Assembly: GCA_947494715.1 (NCBI GenBank)
Contig: CANLWG010000005.1
Location: 62,001 to 126,000 of the forward strand
DNA from: an uncultured Flavobacteriaceae bacterium
GTDB taxonomy: Bacteria > Bacteroidota > Bacteroidia > Flavobacteriales > Flavobacteriaceae
Direction of reading: 5' to 3'
DNA length: 64,000 nt
Shown here: in pieces, positions 45,139-55,900 of the stretch
How positions within the stretch are numbered: the stretch's first letter is position 1
How the letters are laid out: the number at the start of each line of letters is the position of its first letter
Made by a program: the position numbers and the translations under genes
The notes under the pieces: generated by a model
The model's database searches: none
Told to the model about the DNA's origin: nothing
The model's input: only the letters and a program-made list of their open reading frames with translations

Positions 45139-45237
45139 TCAAAAAACCACCTTCCAGAGCCATAAAAAGAAAAAGAACAGGCCCAAGGCAATGAATAGCC
45201 AAACCAGATATATCAAACTTTTTTTTCGCTTGTTCAT
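45139..45237 (-). CDS. Possible 32-residue single-helix membrane peptide
   Basis: ATG at 45237; basic start (NKRKKS) followed by one strongly hydrophobic helix (YLVWLFIALGLFFFFLWLW) and stop. The positive-inside arrangement is typical of small membrane proteins, but there is no homology evidence. Confidence 0.35.
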   Translation of the reverse strand: MNKRKKSLIYLVWLFIALGLFFFFLWLWKVVF

Positions 45238-45460
45238 GTTATCTCGATATCCCTTTTCAATGGCAAAAAAGCGGACGGCCCGTCTTACGTTACATTGTTC
45301 CTCGGACGGACCGTACCACTCTGGTTCCGTGTACACCAACCAAGGAAACACGGGTTTTTCAAAAGACGCCTAATTATGATAGCTAATTCAAATAATTCTC
45401 GATGAGAACAAAACTTAGGTGAGCTTTTGATAATGCTTTTCAACATGTCAATCCATAAAA

Positions 45461-45514
45461 GGGAGCGGTATTTCTTCAAAGGTGCTACCGATAATGCGAT
45501 TTTTTACCGCTCCC
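45461..45514 (-). terminator. Inverted repeat downstream of the DUF4397 gene, candidate terminator
   Basis: GGGAGCGGTA at 45461-45470 pairs perfectly with TACCGCTCCC at 45505-45514 across 34 bases. Read on the minus strand it lies 60 bp after the last gene of the Sus operon and is followed by TTTT, fitting an operon end. The long loop is unusual. Confidence 0.45.
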
Positions 45515-45574
45515 TACTGACTAACTCAAACTAACGTTGCTCTATGAAAACAAGGTTACTTTTCAATTTCTTAC

Positions 45575-46279
45575 TTAATAGTTGTTGATACGAGCCACGC
45601 TCAGGGCCGTATCGTCCAGGCCGATAATTGCCAGCGTCAGGTTTCTTGTGGAGGAAACGTTCCTGTTCTGTAAGGGATCTACTATTGAAGTAGTCAGCAC
45701 ATTGCCCCCAGCATCCTTAAACTCGAAGGTGTATGGACCGTCACCGTTCTTGGCCGGAAACTCAAAATACTCCGTCACGCCTTTGTAGCCCAAGTTTTCC
45801 GTTGTATTGCCAGAACCATCCACAACACTTACGTTCAACGTGCTGCCATTGGGAGAAAGATGTGCAAAACGGACCCCTACGATACTGTCCGTGAACTGTT
45901 TGAAATCATCTTCGACAAATAGGTTCTCTTCGGAACCGTCTTCACCGACCAAAAATAAAGTGTAGATACTTGGCTGCAACTCCAAGACCTCATTATAGAT
46001 GATGTCCAAGGTATCTGCAGCGGAGACGATTTCCAGTTCCTGTGTCCTATTGGTCGGAATGGTCAAACGTCTGCTGGCACCAAAACCAACTGTTGCGCGA
46101 GTAGTGGCGTAGACAATTGAATCCCCAGCTGTGTTCACGATTACAGAGGGCTCCCCGTTGATGGCATTGACCACCTTAAGGGAGGCGGGCATCAAAAAAT
46201 CGTTTTCGTCGTCATCACTGCATGAGGCAATGATTCCCATTGAAATGCATAGAATGAATAGTTTGGTCATTAGTTTCAT
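45575..46279 (-). CDS. DUF4397 lipoprotein
   Basis: About 234 residues. Lipoprotein signal LFILCISMGIIASC, then repeated beta-sandwich-like segments with LKVVNAINGEPSVIV and VGVRFAHLSPNGSTLNVSVVDG, the DUF4397 signature. Surface or periplasmic; function unknown. Last gene of the SusCD-TlpA-S8-DsbD operon. Confidence 0.85.
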   Translation of the reverse strand: MKLMTKLFILCISMGIIASCSDDDENDFLMPASLKVVNAINGEPSVIVNTAGDSIVYATTRATVGFGASRRLTIPTNRTQELEIVSAADTLDIIYNEVLELQPSIYTLFLVGEDGSEENLFVEDDFKQFTDSIVGVRFAHLSPNGSTLNVSVVDGSGNTTENLGYKGVTEYFEFPAKNGDGPYTFEFKDAGGNVLTTSIVDPLQNRNVSSTRNLTLAIIGLDDTALSVARINNY

Positions 46280-46305
46280 AATCATTGTTTTTGTTCGTTA
46301 TTCGT

Positions 46306-47832
46306 TTATTGTAAGTTGTAAAATTCTTGTTTGCCGAGTTCTAGGAAGTCCACAAAATTTTCAATGTCAAGGTCATAGGCCATGGGTTCTACCAGCACGT
46401 TTTCCTCACTGTCCATCAGCACATAGAAAGGCTGCGCATTGTTCACGAATTGCACGATCTGATAGTCCGCATTTTGCTTCCCAATGGTCTTTTTGGTTTT
46501 CCCATCATAGGCACTCTCGTACCAATCCGCTTCCGGTAGTTCAGTCTTGTCGTCCACATAGAGGGCCAGGATGATATAATCGCTTTTTAATACCTCCAAT
46601 ACTTTGGGATCGCTCCATACCCGGGCCTCCATCTCCCGGCAGTTCACACAGCCATGGCCCGTAAAATCAATAAAGATGGGCTTGTCCTGTATCCTTGCAC
46701 ACTCCTTGGCCTGTTCGAGGTCAAAATACCCCTCCAGACCATGTGGTAGTTTGAACAGGTCCGAATATTTTGGGTCTGGACAGTTAGATGCCGAGAGCAT
46801 ATTTAGCTGACTCGGAAGGGTTTCTAAAAGCGCTGTGTTGTTTGCATCAGACTTCATTACAAATTCCTGGCTCGTCAATGGCGGTAAATAGCCTGAGAGC
46901 GACTTCAACGGGGCACCGAACAGCCCGGGGACCATATAGACCACAAAGGAAAAGACAATAATTGTCATTAATAATTTAGGCACGCTGGTGCGTTTCCGTT
47001 CAGCATCATGTGGCAATTTCAATTTCCCCAACAGGTAAAACCCCAATAAGGAAAAAATCACGATCCAGAGCGACAGATACACCTCGCGGTCCAGAATGCC
47101 CCAATGGTACACCTGGTCAGCGATGCTCAAGAACTTGAGCGCCAAGGCCAGTTCCAAAAAGCCAAGGACCACTTTGACCTCTTGCAACCATCCCCCGCTT
47201 TTCGGCAAGCGTTCCATCCACTTCGGGAATGCCGCGAACAAGGTGAAGGGCAGAGCCAACGCCAGGGAAAAGGCGAACATGCCCACGATGGGCTTGATGA
47301 CCGCACCGCCCGCGGAGAGTACCAGTACGCTCCCAACAATGGGGCCCGTACAGGAAAAGGATACCAATACCAAGGTAAAGGCCATAAAGAAAATTCCGAG
47401 CCAACCGCCCTTCCGGTTGCCAAGCCTGTCCATTCGGTTCGCCCAGGAATGGGGCAACCGAAGTTCGAACATCCCCAAAAAGGAAGCCGCAAAGACCAGG
47501 AATATCAGGAAGAACAATAAGTTGGGAAGCCAATGGGTACTGAGCCAATTGGCAAATTCCGGCCCGTTGATCTGGGCCACGACCGTTCCCGCTACTACAT
47601 AAATCAAAATGATAAAAAAGCCATACAACAACGCTTTGCGAAATCCTTTTGAGGTTTCGGCCTTAAACCCAGCACCTGAACTATTAAGATGGACCACATC
47701 TTTATCCAAAGATTGCGGGTTGCTTCCGAAGAAACTGACCGTTAGCGGTATCATTGGGAATACGCATGGGGTGAGCAGTGCCGCGAGGCCCGCTCCAAAT
47801 GCCAATACCATAAAAGCTCCCAGTTCCCCCAT
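46306..47832 (-). CDS. DsbD-type thiol:disulfide transporter, membrane and thioredoxin domains
   Basis: 508 residues. The membrane domain carries the Cys pair in LTPCVFPMIP and FSCTGPIVG across eight helices. The C-terminal thioredoxin domain has FTGHGCVNCREME (CxxC). It passes electrons from cytoplasmic thioredoxin to periplasmic partners. The N-terminal substrate-binding domain of classical DsbD is missing here and encoded by the next gene upstream (seven bases apart), so DsbD is split in two. The TlpA-like gene of the operon is a natural electron client. Confidence 0.92.
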   Translation of the reverse strand: MGELGAFMVLAFGAGLAALLTPCVFPMIPLTVSFFGSNPQSLDKDVVHLNSSGAGFKAETSKGFRKALLYGFFIILIYVVAGTVVAQINGPEFANWLSTHWLPNLLFFLIFLVFAASFLGMFELRLPHSWANRMDRLGNRKGGWLGIFFMAFTLVLVSFSCTGPIVGSVLVLSAGGAVIKPIVGMFAFSLALALPFTLFAAFPKWMERLPKSGGWLQEVKVVLGFLELALALKFLSIADQVYHWGILDREVYLSLWIVIFSLLGFYLLGKLKLPHDAERKRTSVPKLLMTIIVFSFVVYMVPGLFGAPLKSLSGYLPPLTSQEFVMKSDANNTALLETLPSQLNMLSASNCPDPKYSDLFKLPHGLEGYFDLEQAKECARIQDKPIFIDFTGHGCVNCREMEARVWSDPKVLEVLKSDYIILALYVDDKTELPEADWYESAYDGKTKKTIGKQNADYQIVQFVNNAQPFYVLMDSEENVLVEPMAYDLDIENFVDFLELGKQEFYNLQ

Positions 47833-47839
47833 TATTATA

Positions 47840-48316
47840 TTATTTTGTCTTTACATTAAATTCAAACTCGTCATCGCCTAGGATACACTTTCCGTCCACG
47901 GTCGTACATACCTGATAGTAATACTCCCCGAGAATCACAGGATTGTCCCTTAAGATTTTCACCCTTTGCTTGAAGACCGCTTTTTTATCCTTATAGCGTA
48001 CCTTGCCCTCAAAGACCTCATCATACTTTTCCTTGAAGTCCACAGGGATGATATCACCTATAAGCTTATAGCTTGGATGGGCCTCAAAGGTAAATTCTGA
48101 GTTTACCGGACCGAGTTCCAAATCATTGTCACTGGAATAGATGAACCAGTTATCATCAAGAGTGGCCGTAAAAATCAGCTCCACTTCTTCTCCTTTTCTG
48201 ACCTGTTCCCTGCTCACAGTATGGTCCCATTTAACAGGTGTTAAAATTTGTGCGGAAACGGATGTAATGGTCAAAAGGACCAACGCCATTAATACTATAT
48301 TCAGTCCATTCCCCAT
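47840..48316 (-). CDS. Stand-alone DsbD N-terminal (alpha) domain
   Basis: 158 residues with a signal peptide (IVLMALVLLTITSVSAQ). Immunoglobulin-like beta domain; YQVCTTVDGKCILG holds the redox Cys pair spaced as in nDsbD. It relays electrons from the membrane DsbD to periplasmic acceptors. Tight packing: one base from the S8 gene stop and seven before the membrane-domain gene. Confidence 0.85.
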   Translation of the reverse strand: MGNGLNIVLMALVLLTITSVSAQILTPVKWDHTVSREQVRKGEEVELIFTATLDDNWFIYSSDNDLELGPVNSEFTFEAHPSYKLIGDIIPVDFKEKYDEVFEGKVRYKDKKAVFKQRVKILRDNPVILGEYYYQVCTTVDGKCILGDDEFEFNVKTK

Positions 48317-48317
48317 A

Positions 48318-49817
48318 TTAGGCTCTCTTTTTCTTTTTCGCCATCTTGTCCGCCATCAGTAGGGCGTTATAAGCATTGAGGATACGTCCCGATTTGCAGA
48401 GCTCAGCAAAAGGCTTCACCTCGTTCGTCCCAGGTACCGTCACCTCAAACGGCACTTCCAGACCCGATTCCATGAGTATCCATTTGACCTCGGGAGCGGT
48501 GAGTGTTGGATAGTAGGAACGTACCAATGTTGCCACGCCAGCTACCATGGGGGCCGCCATAGAGGTACCTTGGTTATTTGCATACCCATTGTTGGGCACC
48601 GTGGACCAAATCTGGGAGCCCGGGGCAAAGAGGTCCACGTTCTCCTTTCCATAATTCGAGAACTCCGAGACCAAAGCAGAATTGAAATAGCGGGTAATCG
48701 CACCTACCGTAATCATATTGTCGGCAATTTCCTCTCCATTCAGGTTATCCGATGGATAGTTTTTCACCACATCTATATTTTTGGCATCATTTCCAGCAGC
48801 ATGGACTAGTAGGACATCATTTTCCGCCGCATATTTGATGGCATCTTGTACCCAATCCGGATGTTCCGAGTAGGCCTTGCCAAAACTCATATTGACCACC
48901 TTGGCCCCATTGTCCACCGCATACCGAATGGCCAGTGCCACGTCCTTGTCGTACTCGTCCCCATCTGGAATGGCTCGGATGACCATTATTTCTTCATTAT
49001 TTGCTATTCCAGCCAAAATACCCGCTACATGCGTACCATGGAATTCTTTGTCTTTAAAACCGATGACGTTGGGATTACCATAGTCTCGGTCCGACCAGTC
49101 ATCTGGATTATCTAAATTGTACATTTCCCTAGGGTCAAACTCCAGGTTATACTTGTACATGACCTGAGCCTCCTGGCGCTTAAAATACTTCTTAAAGTTC
49201 TCCGGTGCCGTCGAAATATCACGGGATGAGAACTCTGCGTACCGTTCGCCGACTTTTAAGGATCTCTCTTCGTATTCCGATAAGAGCTGTTCGTAATTGT
49301 ATGGACTGGCAGACGGGTTCTCCTCATATCTGGAAACCAGACGGGCTAATGCATAAGGCGCATACAACATATTTTCCTCAGGAGTTCCTAAAAAATTCCA
49401 GCCTTGTGTATCATCGATATATCCATTGTTATCATCGTCCCGCCCGTTGTTTGGTAATTCATCTATGTTGTCCCATACAGCTGATTGCAAATCATGATGC
49501 CCGATATCAACTCCGGAATCGATGACACCAACAATAATCTTGTCTCCCTTCTTTTTTACCAGAAAATTATGAGCTTTGGACAAACTCATACCCGAAATGG
49601 AATCTGTTACCATATCCATATGGGCCCAGATTTTGACCTGATTTTCTGTCAATGCTGCTTGTTTATAGATAAGTGCACTATCATAGGTAATAGGATTTAA
49701 AGTTGTGCACGCTGAAAAAGCTAGGAATACAGAAAATATAGTGAATAACCTAATAGCAGCTTTCTTTAGCGTAGAGGAAGTGATTTGAACCAAATTAAAT
49801 CCATAAAATCGTATCAT
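48318..49817 (-). CDS. S8 (subtilisin-like) peptidase lipoprotein of the Sus operon
   Basis: About 499 residues from the ATG at 49817 (other ATGs at 49832 and 49841 overlap tlpA). Lipoprotein signal IFSVFLAFSAC. Catalytic triad boxes are canonical: VIDSGVDIGHHDL, HGTHVAGILAG and GTSMAAPMVAG. It shares the GWNFLG and DDDxNGYxDD segments and the insert between the Asp and His boxes with the S8 protein at 40386, marking them as paralogues. Probably cleaves proteins or peptides at the outer membrane, in step with SusCD uptake. Confidence 0.92.
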   Translation of the reverse strand: MIRFYGFNLVQITSSTLKKAAIRLFTIFSVFLAFSACTTLNPITYDSALIYKQAALTENQVKIWAHMDMVTDSISGMSLSKAHNFLVKKKGDKIIVGVIDSGVDIGHHDLQSAVWDNIDELPNNGRDDDNNGYIDDTQGWNFLGTPEENMLYAPYALARLVSRYEENPSASPYNYEQLLSEYEERSLKVGERYAEFSSRDISTAPENFKKYFKRQEAQVMYKYNLEFDPREMYNLDNPDDWSDRDYGNPNVIGFKDKEFHGTHVAGILAGIANNEEIMVIRAIPDGDEYDKDVALAIRYAVDNGAKVVNMSFGKAYSEHPDWVQDAIKYAAENDVLLVHAAGNDAKNIDVVKNYPSDNLNGEEIADNMITVGAITRYFNSALVSEFSNYGKENVDLFAPGSQIWSTVPNNGYANNQGTSMAAPMVAGVATLVRSYYPTLTAPEVKWILMESGLEVPFEVTVPGTNEVKPFAELCKSGRILNAYNALLMADKMAKKKKRA

Positions 49818-49833
49818 TATGTCTTGAAGCATT

Positions 49834-51369
49834 TTATTCATTTACAATTTGTTCAAGAGAATAGCAATCTCCTTTTGGGTCGCGGATGACAATAACCTTC
49901 ATTTCCTTTTCTGCCTTTTCAAGGGTTATTCCTATTTTGGCAAAACCTTTTATTGCATCATTTAGGTCACTGAAACTCCCGCTAAATTCAATATCAATAT
50001 CTCCTTCAATACCCGTTTCATCAATGAACGGTGGGGCCCATTGATGATTTAACCACATCTGGTAAACAAGAAATTGCATATTAACATTGGTCCATTTGAT
50101 AGTTTTATCAACCCCCATATCTATAAATTTCATTGATGCGCCAGGTGTTTTTGTATTTAGATTTTCACGAGCTCGTTGCGTTGCAGTAAACTTCCAATAA
50201 GGCATTTTTCTGATTTCAACTATCACTTCATGTCCAAAATAGGTTTTAAAATCTCGTCGCATAGCGCCTTGTAAAAACCTGGCAGTTGCCCTACTTTTGG
50301 GGACACTCAGCAAATAATTCCAAGTATCTGGATGTTGCCCCCAATATTTATTCTGATTACCATCATCATCATCATCATCGGTTTCAATAATTACTTTTCG
50401 CCAATATTTGCCATAGGAGGTTGGAACCAATTGTTTCAACAGTTTATTGTACCACGGATTCGGAGATAATGTATCGCCATAGGCCAGTGAATACAAATGG
50501 ACCAGAGGCATTGCTATTATTCCATGAGAATTCCTTGAATCAAAATCCTGTTTAGAATTTGAATAACCCCATATGTATTCAGGTGACTTCCAATCGCTTC
50601 TGTCCCCAATGTATTTTGCAAGAACTGACTTAAAAAGATAATCTCCCTTATAGTTCTCATCGCTGTAAAGAAATTTTCTGCTTCGGTTCTCATTAGCTAT
50701 AACCTTACTTTCATTAGCTTGGTCAAATTCTATTTGCATTTGGAGTTCATACTCTCCTTTAACCATTTTTTCAACTAGTTCATTCAATTTGCCCATATCA
50801 TGACCTATCCAGGCTATATATCCTTGCTTGTCTATAACAAACGTCTGTGGCAAACCATTAAAGCCAGCTGCCCTCAACCAATTAAGCTCCATGGTTTTTG
50901 ATGGACCATCTATTCCCACAGTGTATTGCATTTTGTCGCCAATCTTATCTACATAGTTCTCTACTATTTTTACGTATTTGGGTTCTTTTACATCCGTTGA
51001 TTCTGTATTAATTTCCATAACGAAAAAACCTAAGACACTCAAGTCTTCCTTATACTTCTTTTGTAATTCTGTGAGTTTAGGAATAATTGTTTTACATGGA
51101 CCGCACCAGGTTGCTCCAAACTCTATGACATAAATTTGACCATTTTTAAATTCACTTACAGGGTCTCCCTTTATCCAATTAATTGCATTTAATGATGGTG
51201 CTTTATCTCCTACTTTCAAGCTTTTCTTGTTTTGCCCGAATGAAGCTCTTGGTGACCATACTATTAAAATCAAGGAACAGAGAAAAAGTTTGGTAACATT
51301 TTTTACTGATTTCAAGGTTTTGGTTTTACTTATCTTTCTCATTTTGTAATATTCGTTTTCCTTCATCAA
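49834..51369 (-). CDS. TlpA-like thioredoxin fused to a DUF3738 domain
   Basis: 511 residues. Signal peptide (LFLCSLILIVWSPRASFG), TlpA/redoxin domain at about 45-190 with FGATWCGPCKTIIPKL, then a long C-terminal part whose end (GDIDIEFSGSFSDLNDAIKGFAKIGITLEKAEKEMKVIVIRDP) fits DUF3738. Periplasmic thiol-disulfide reductase; reduced by the DsbD system encoded downstream. Such fusions are common beside SusCD genes of Bacteroidota; the C-terminal domain has unknown function. Confidence 0.88.
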   Translation of the reverse strand: MMKENEYYKMRKISKTKTLKSVKNVTKLFLCSLILIVWSPRASFGQNKKSLKVGDKAPSLNAINWIKGDPVSEFKNGQIYVIEFGATWCGPCKTIIPKLTELQKKYKEDLSVLGFFVMEINTESTDVKEPKYVKIVENYVDKIGDKMQYTVGIDGPSKTMELNWLRAAGFNGLPQTFVIDKQGYIAWIGHDMGKLNELVEKMVKGEYELQMQIEFDQANESKVIANENRSRKFLYSDENYKGDYLFKSVLAKYIGDRSDWKSPEYIWGYSNSKQDFDSRNSHGIIAMPLVHLYSLAYGDTLSPNPWYNKLLKQLVPTSYGKYWRKVIIETDDDDDDGNQNKYWGQHPDTWNYLLSVPKSRATARFLQGAMRRDFKTYFGHEVIVEIRKMPYWKFTATQRARENLNTKTPGASMKFIDMGVDKTIKWTNVNMQFLVYQMWLNHQWAPPFIDETGIEGDIDIEFSGSFSDLNDAIKGFAKIGITLEKAEKEMKVIVIRDPKGDCYSLEQIVNE

Positions 51370-51467
51370 AAAAATTCGCGTATATATAAAGCATACTAGA
51401 GAAAGTAAAGTTGAATGATTAAAAAACCAACTTAACTCCTGATTCTTTATAAGAACTAATTTGAATT

Positions 51468-52907
51468 TTAATATCCTGGATTTTGTGGTAATAAATTTGG
51501 ATTATTCAGCAATTCCTGTTCTGGAATGGGCCACAATACATCAGTTGATTGCCAATCCTTATCAGGCAGTATGGATAAAACCTCATCTGAAAGACCAGTT
51601 CGTTTTAAATCCAACCATCTGTGCCCCCATTCTGCGAATAATTCAAAACGTCGTTCTCTATATATTGCTTCCAAGATACTTTGGCGGTCCCCAGCAATAG
51701 TATTACCTAAACCTGCTCTGTTTCGAATTACGTTTAAATCTGATTGTGCTCCACTTATGTTGTTTAATTGGGCTCTTGCCTCGGCCCTTATTAGGTACTG
51801 TTCTCCTAATCGCAAAACAACATCCCATTCCTCTTCACTAGGAAGAGATGTAATTCCAACTTTATATTTGTGAGGATAATAAAAATCATCACTCCCATTA
51901 TTAAATATTCCGACCCACTGGCTTCGTCGATTATCACCAGCTTCATAAGCATTGTACACATCATTTCTTATGGATACTCCTCCAAAACCTGGCTGTGAAA
52001 ACAAAATAAAATTTTGTCCTTGCCGAGTTGCTCGAGGATTCTCTAAAACAGGTTTTAACTGCCAAATTGCTTCTCTACTTTGGACAACAAACACGGATAA
52101 TAGATCATTTTCAAGAACAAATGAATCGCTTTGCTCAATTAATCCTGTTGATTCTTCTTGGGCTAATTCCCATTCTCCGGTATAAAGATAAACTCTAGCC
52201 AGCAGTGCTGTTGCAGCTCCTTTAGTTATCCTAACCCTATCTCCTTGAGTGAATTCAAAGTCCACTGGTAACGCTTCCTTGGCTTGAGATAAATCAGCTA
52301 TTATTCTCTCATAAACTATAGATTCGGAATCTCTGCCTGCAATTGCATTAACTTCAAAATCTGAAGTCGATATATAAGGTATATCACCGAACAAATTGAC
52401 CAAATAGAAATGGCTAAAACCTCTAATAAATAGCGCTTCCCCAATCACCGTTTTTTTGAATTCAGGATCTAAACTATCAGAAGACTCAACACCCTCAATT
52501 ATCAGATTTGCGTTATGAATTATATTATAGGCAAATTGCCAAAACTGATTCAAAAGAATTTCATTTTCCGAGGTCAAATTGTTACTCCCAAGCTCTAATC
52601 TTGCCGTACTTGGTGAATAATTAATCAATTCGTCAGAATACGTACCTGTAAAAAGTTCTAATCCAGACCCAAAAATACCATTGCCCAACGCTGTTTCTGC
52701 CATTAGACTATATAGACCCGCTAGAGCTGATGATGTTGCCCCTTCATCCGAAAAAACCGATTCTGTCACCGCCTCAGTTCGAGGAGGATCAACTTCGACA
52801 AAATCTTCACAGGCTATTACCAATAATAGTTGTGAACTTCCAACGATTACCCATAAAAGCATGTTTTTTTTTAATAGTAGTTTTATTTTGATATAATACT
52901 TTTTCAT
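51468..52907 (-). CDS. SusD/RagB-family outer-membrane lipoprotein
   Basis: 479 residues. Lipobox LLVIAC near residue 33, then EDFVEVDPPRTEAVTESVFSDEG, the classical SusD start. TPR-like helices and the C-terminal RRFELFAEWGHRWLDLKRTG signature follow. It is the lid of the SusC channel and captures substrate at the surface. Ten bases from the SusC stop. Nothing in the locus encodes a glycosidase; the partners are peptidase and redox proteins, favouring a peptide substrate (inference). Confidence 0.95.
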   Translation of the reverse strand: MKKYYIKIKLLLKKNMLLWVIVGSSQLLLVIACEDFVEVDPPRTEAVTESVFSDEGATSSALAGLYSLMAETALGNGIFGSGLELFTGTYSDELINYSPSTARLELGSNNLTSENEILLNQFWQFAYNIIHNANLIIEGVESSDSLDPEFKKTVIGEALFIRGFSHFYLVNLFGDIPYISTSDFEVNAIAGRDSESIVYERIIADLSQAKEALPVDFEFTQGDRVRITKGAATALLARVYLYTGEWELAQEESTGLIEQSDSFVLENDLLSVFVVQSREAIWQLKPVLENPRATRQGQNFILFSQPGFGGVSIRNDVYNAYEAGDNRRSQWVGIFNNGSDDFYYPHKYKVGITSLPSEEEWDVVLRLGEQYLIRAEARAQLNNISGAQSDLNVIRNRAGLGNTIAGDRQSILEAIYRERRFELFAEWGHRWLDLKRTGLSDEVLSILPDKDWQSTDVLWPIPEQELLNNPNLLPQNPGY

Positions 52908-52917
52908 GTTCTTATAT

Positions 52918-55900
52918 TTAAAATGATAATTGTATTCCAGTTGTAATCATTCTCAGTGGTGGAGTACCATTGGTTTGACTTTCTGGATCACCTTCGTAAT
53001 CACTAAAAGTGAAAAGATTTTGAGCCTGTGAATAAATTCTAGCACTAGAAAGGCCTAGTTTTTCAATATACTCTACTGGAATCTGCCAAGAAAGTGCAAT
53101 ATTCTTGAGTTGAATATATGATGCATCAACTATATTATTATCTGAACCAACGTTGTTCGCCCAAGCTTGATTTAGTCCAAAAGCACTATACGCCTGGACA
53201 TTCGTAACATCACCGGGTGCTTGCCAACGATTTAGCACATTTGTAGATTGATTTGATATAAAAACACTACCTGGCCAAGTATCTCCATATATAGTTCTAA
53301 AAGCATTCTGTTTAGCGAACGAGAAAAAGACATCCAGTTGAAGACCTTTAAAGGATATACTATTGTTAATGCCACCAAAAAAATCCTGCTCAATTACTAC
53401 AAAATTTTGTCTGTCGTCTAGTCTTGTTATCCTACCATCACCATTAAAATCTACAAAATCATAAGTTCCAGATTCACGATTAACTCCAAGAGACTCATAT
53501 CTATATGTGCCAGTTAGAGCGCTTCCTACCTTAAGTATATTATCGAATCCCGGAAATCCTTCAATATTTGGAAACTCTAAAAGTTCATTTCGTGCTCTAG
53601 TTAAATTAGCGTTTGTAGACCATGTGAAACCTTTACTTTTTATTAAAGTCGCGCCTAATTCAAATTCTAATCCTCTGTTCTCAACAATCGCAGGAAGATT
53701 GAACAGAACTGAAGAAAATCCCGTTACAAGTGGTAAGGGTCTACCTATTAATTGGTCTGAAGTTCTATTACGAAACCAACTTGCACCTATCGTAAGGCGG
53801 TTTTTAAAAATACCGATTTCTAATCCTGTCTCTAATTTCTTTACAGTTTCCCATGAATACTCTGGATTTGCAAGCCTAGTCGATTGCAAACCTGATTCTG
53901 CATTATATGGAAACGCAGTAACAGTGTAAGAGTTTAAGTATCCATAATCCTGTACTTGGTCATTTCCCGTCAATCCATAACTTGCCCGAATTTTACCAAA
54001 ACTCAAAACAGGAAGAGTCTTTTGTGCGAACCCTTCTTCTGAAAAGACCCATGCTCCTCCTATCGCTCCGAAATTTCCAAATCTTTTTCCTGGTCCAAAG
54101 CGACTAGAACCATCCCTTCGCCCCGTTAAATTTAAAATATACTTATTTTTCCATCTATAATTAAGTTGTCCATAAAAGCCATTATAGCGATATTGAGTAT
54201 AGTTTGAGCTACCAACCTCCACTGTAGCTGCTGCGTTCAAATCTCGTAAAAGAACATCTGTGGTATATCCGGAGGCAAACAATCTCTCTCCTTCTTGGAT
54301 GGACTCCTGAAATGTTCCACCAAAAAGCACGGTGAGGTTGCCTTGACCTAATAATTTCTCGTAGGTTATAGTAGGTTCTACAATCCAAGTTTCTATTCTG
54401 TTGTCCGCGAAGTTAGAGGAACCTGTTGCACCAATTTGTCTATCTGGTCTTCTAGAACTTACAGGATTTATTGATGTCTCATATACCTGCATGTTTGTAT
54501 ACCCAAGACTTGCATTAAATCTTAAATTCGGAAACAACAAATAATTTAAAGTAGCATTGGCAACAAAATTTCTGGTTCTATTCTCATAATCACGGCCCAA
54601 ACTTGCTAAAGGATTATCAAAGGTGTTGTTTTCCCAGTTTAAATTTCCAGAAGAATCGAATAATTCAGGGGCGTTTGGTGCAGTCCTAATTACTTCTCGA
54701 ATTATATCAATATTTGTCTGATTATTGGTGTTTGAAGTAAATGTAGCGGATAGATTTGATTTAAACTTCTGATTTTTGGAAGTGTGACTCAAATTCATAT
54801 GACCCGAAATACTTCTAAAACTTCCATCATCATATTTGACCAAATTACTTTGTTTTAAGTGGCTGCCACTTATCAAGAATTGCGTTTCTTGACTGCCTCC
54901 GGAAATAGTAACATTAGTTCTTTGTTGTTGTGAACTTCGTACCAATTCATCCTGCCAATTAGTATATCTTGAAGTATCCCATTCCAATAAATCTGGATAA
55001 AAGGACTCAAATCCTGTAAGCGGAAAAAAACCACTGTTTATAGCACCCTCGGTACGCATTTCGATATATTGCTCTGTATTCAACAAATCTATATTGTATG
55101 GAACTTCTCCATAACCATTGGAATAGTCCAAAGAAATTCTAGTCTTCCCAGCTTTTCCTCTTTTAGTAGTAATCAAAACCACCCCATTCGCTCCTCTTGA
55201 GCCATAAATGGCTGTTGCATCTGCATCCTTCAATACCTCAATGCTTTCTATGTCGCCTGGTTGGATGGCAGCTAAAGGATTACCATTGGGCAGCCTCAAA
55301 TCAGATGTATTTAACGACGAGGAAGTAACTGGCACTCCATCAATTACATAGAAAGGTAAATTAGAATTAGGTAGTCGAACTCCATTTCCATCAAGCTGTC
55401 CGTTATTTAGGCTATTCAAACCCCTTATTCGAATGTTTATAGCACTCCCAGGAGTACCTGAAGTTTCTTGAATTTGAACTCCAGCAATTCTACCACTTAA
55501 TGCTTGTAAAGGGTTGACAACTGGCTGTTGCGCAATAATCTTTGATTCAACTTTTTCAATGTTGCCTGTGTTCAATCTTTCCTTAACCTCAAAATAACCT
55601 GTGCTGACTACAACCTCATCCAATTGACTTACCGATTCTTCCATGGTGACGTTGATGGTGGTTTGATTGCCTACGGTTATTTCTTGGGTCTCAAATCCTA
55701 AGGCAGAAAAAACCAATACACTAGCCAGGTCAGGTACAGTTATGCTATAGACTCCATCAAAGTCAGTCGCCACACCCCGGGTTGTTCCTTTGAGCAACAC
55801 GGAAATATTGGGTATCGGCGCTCCGGTTTCATCGGTGACCGTACCGGATACCTGCCTTTGCTGGCTCTGGCTCCTTTTCTTGATCAAAATCGTATTGTCT

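Larger units (their letters stand above)
45014..45574. other. Intergenic region between DUF4397 operon and epimerase gene
   Basis: More than 500 bp. It holds one possible very small membrane-protein gene (45139-45237) and a long inverted repeat (45461-45514). No other supported feature. Confidence 0.5.
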
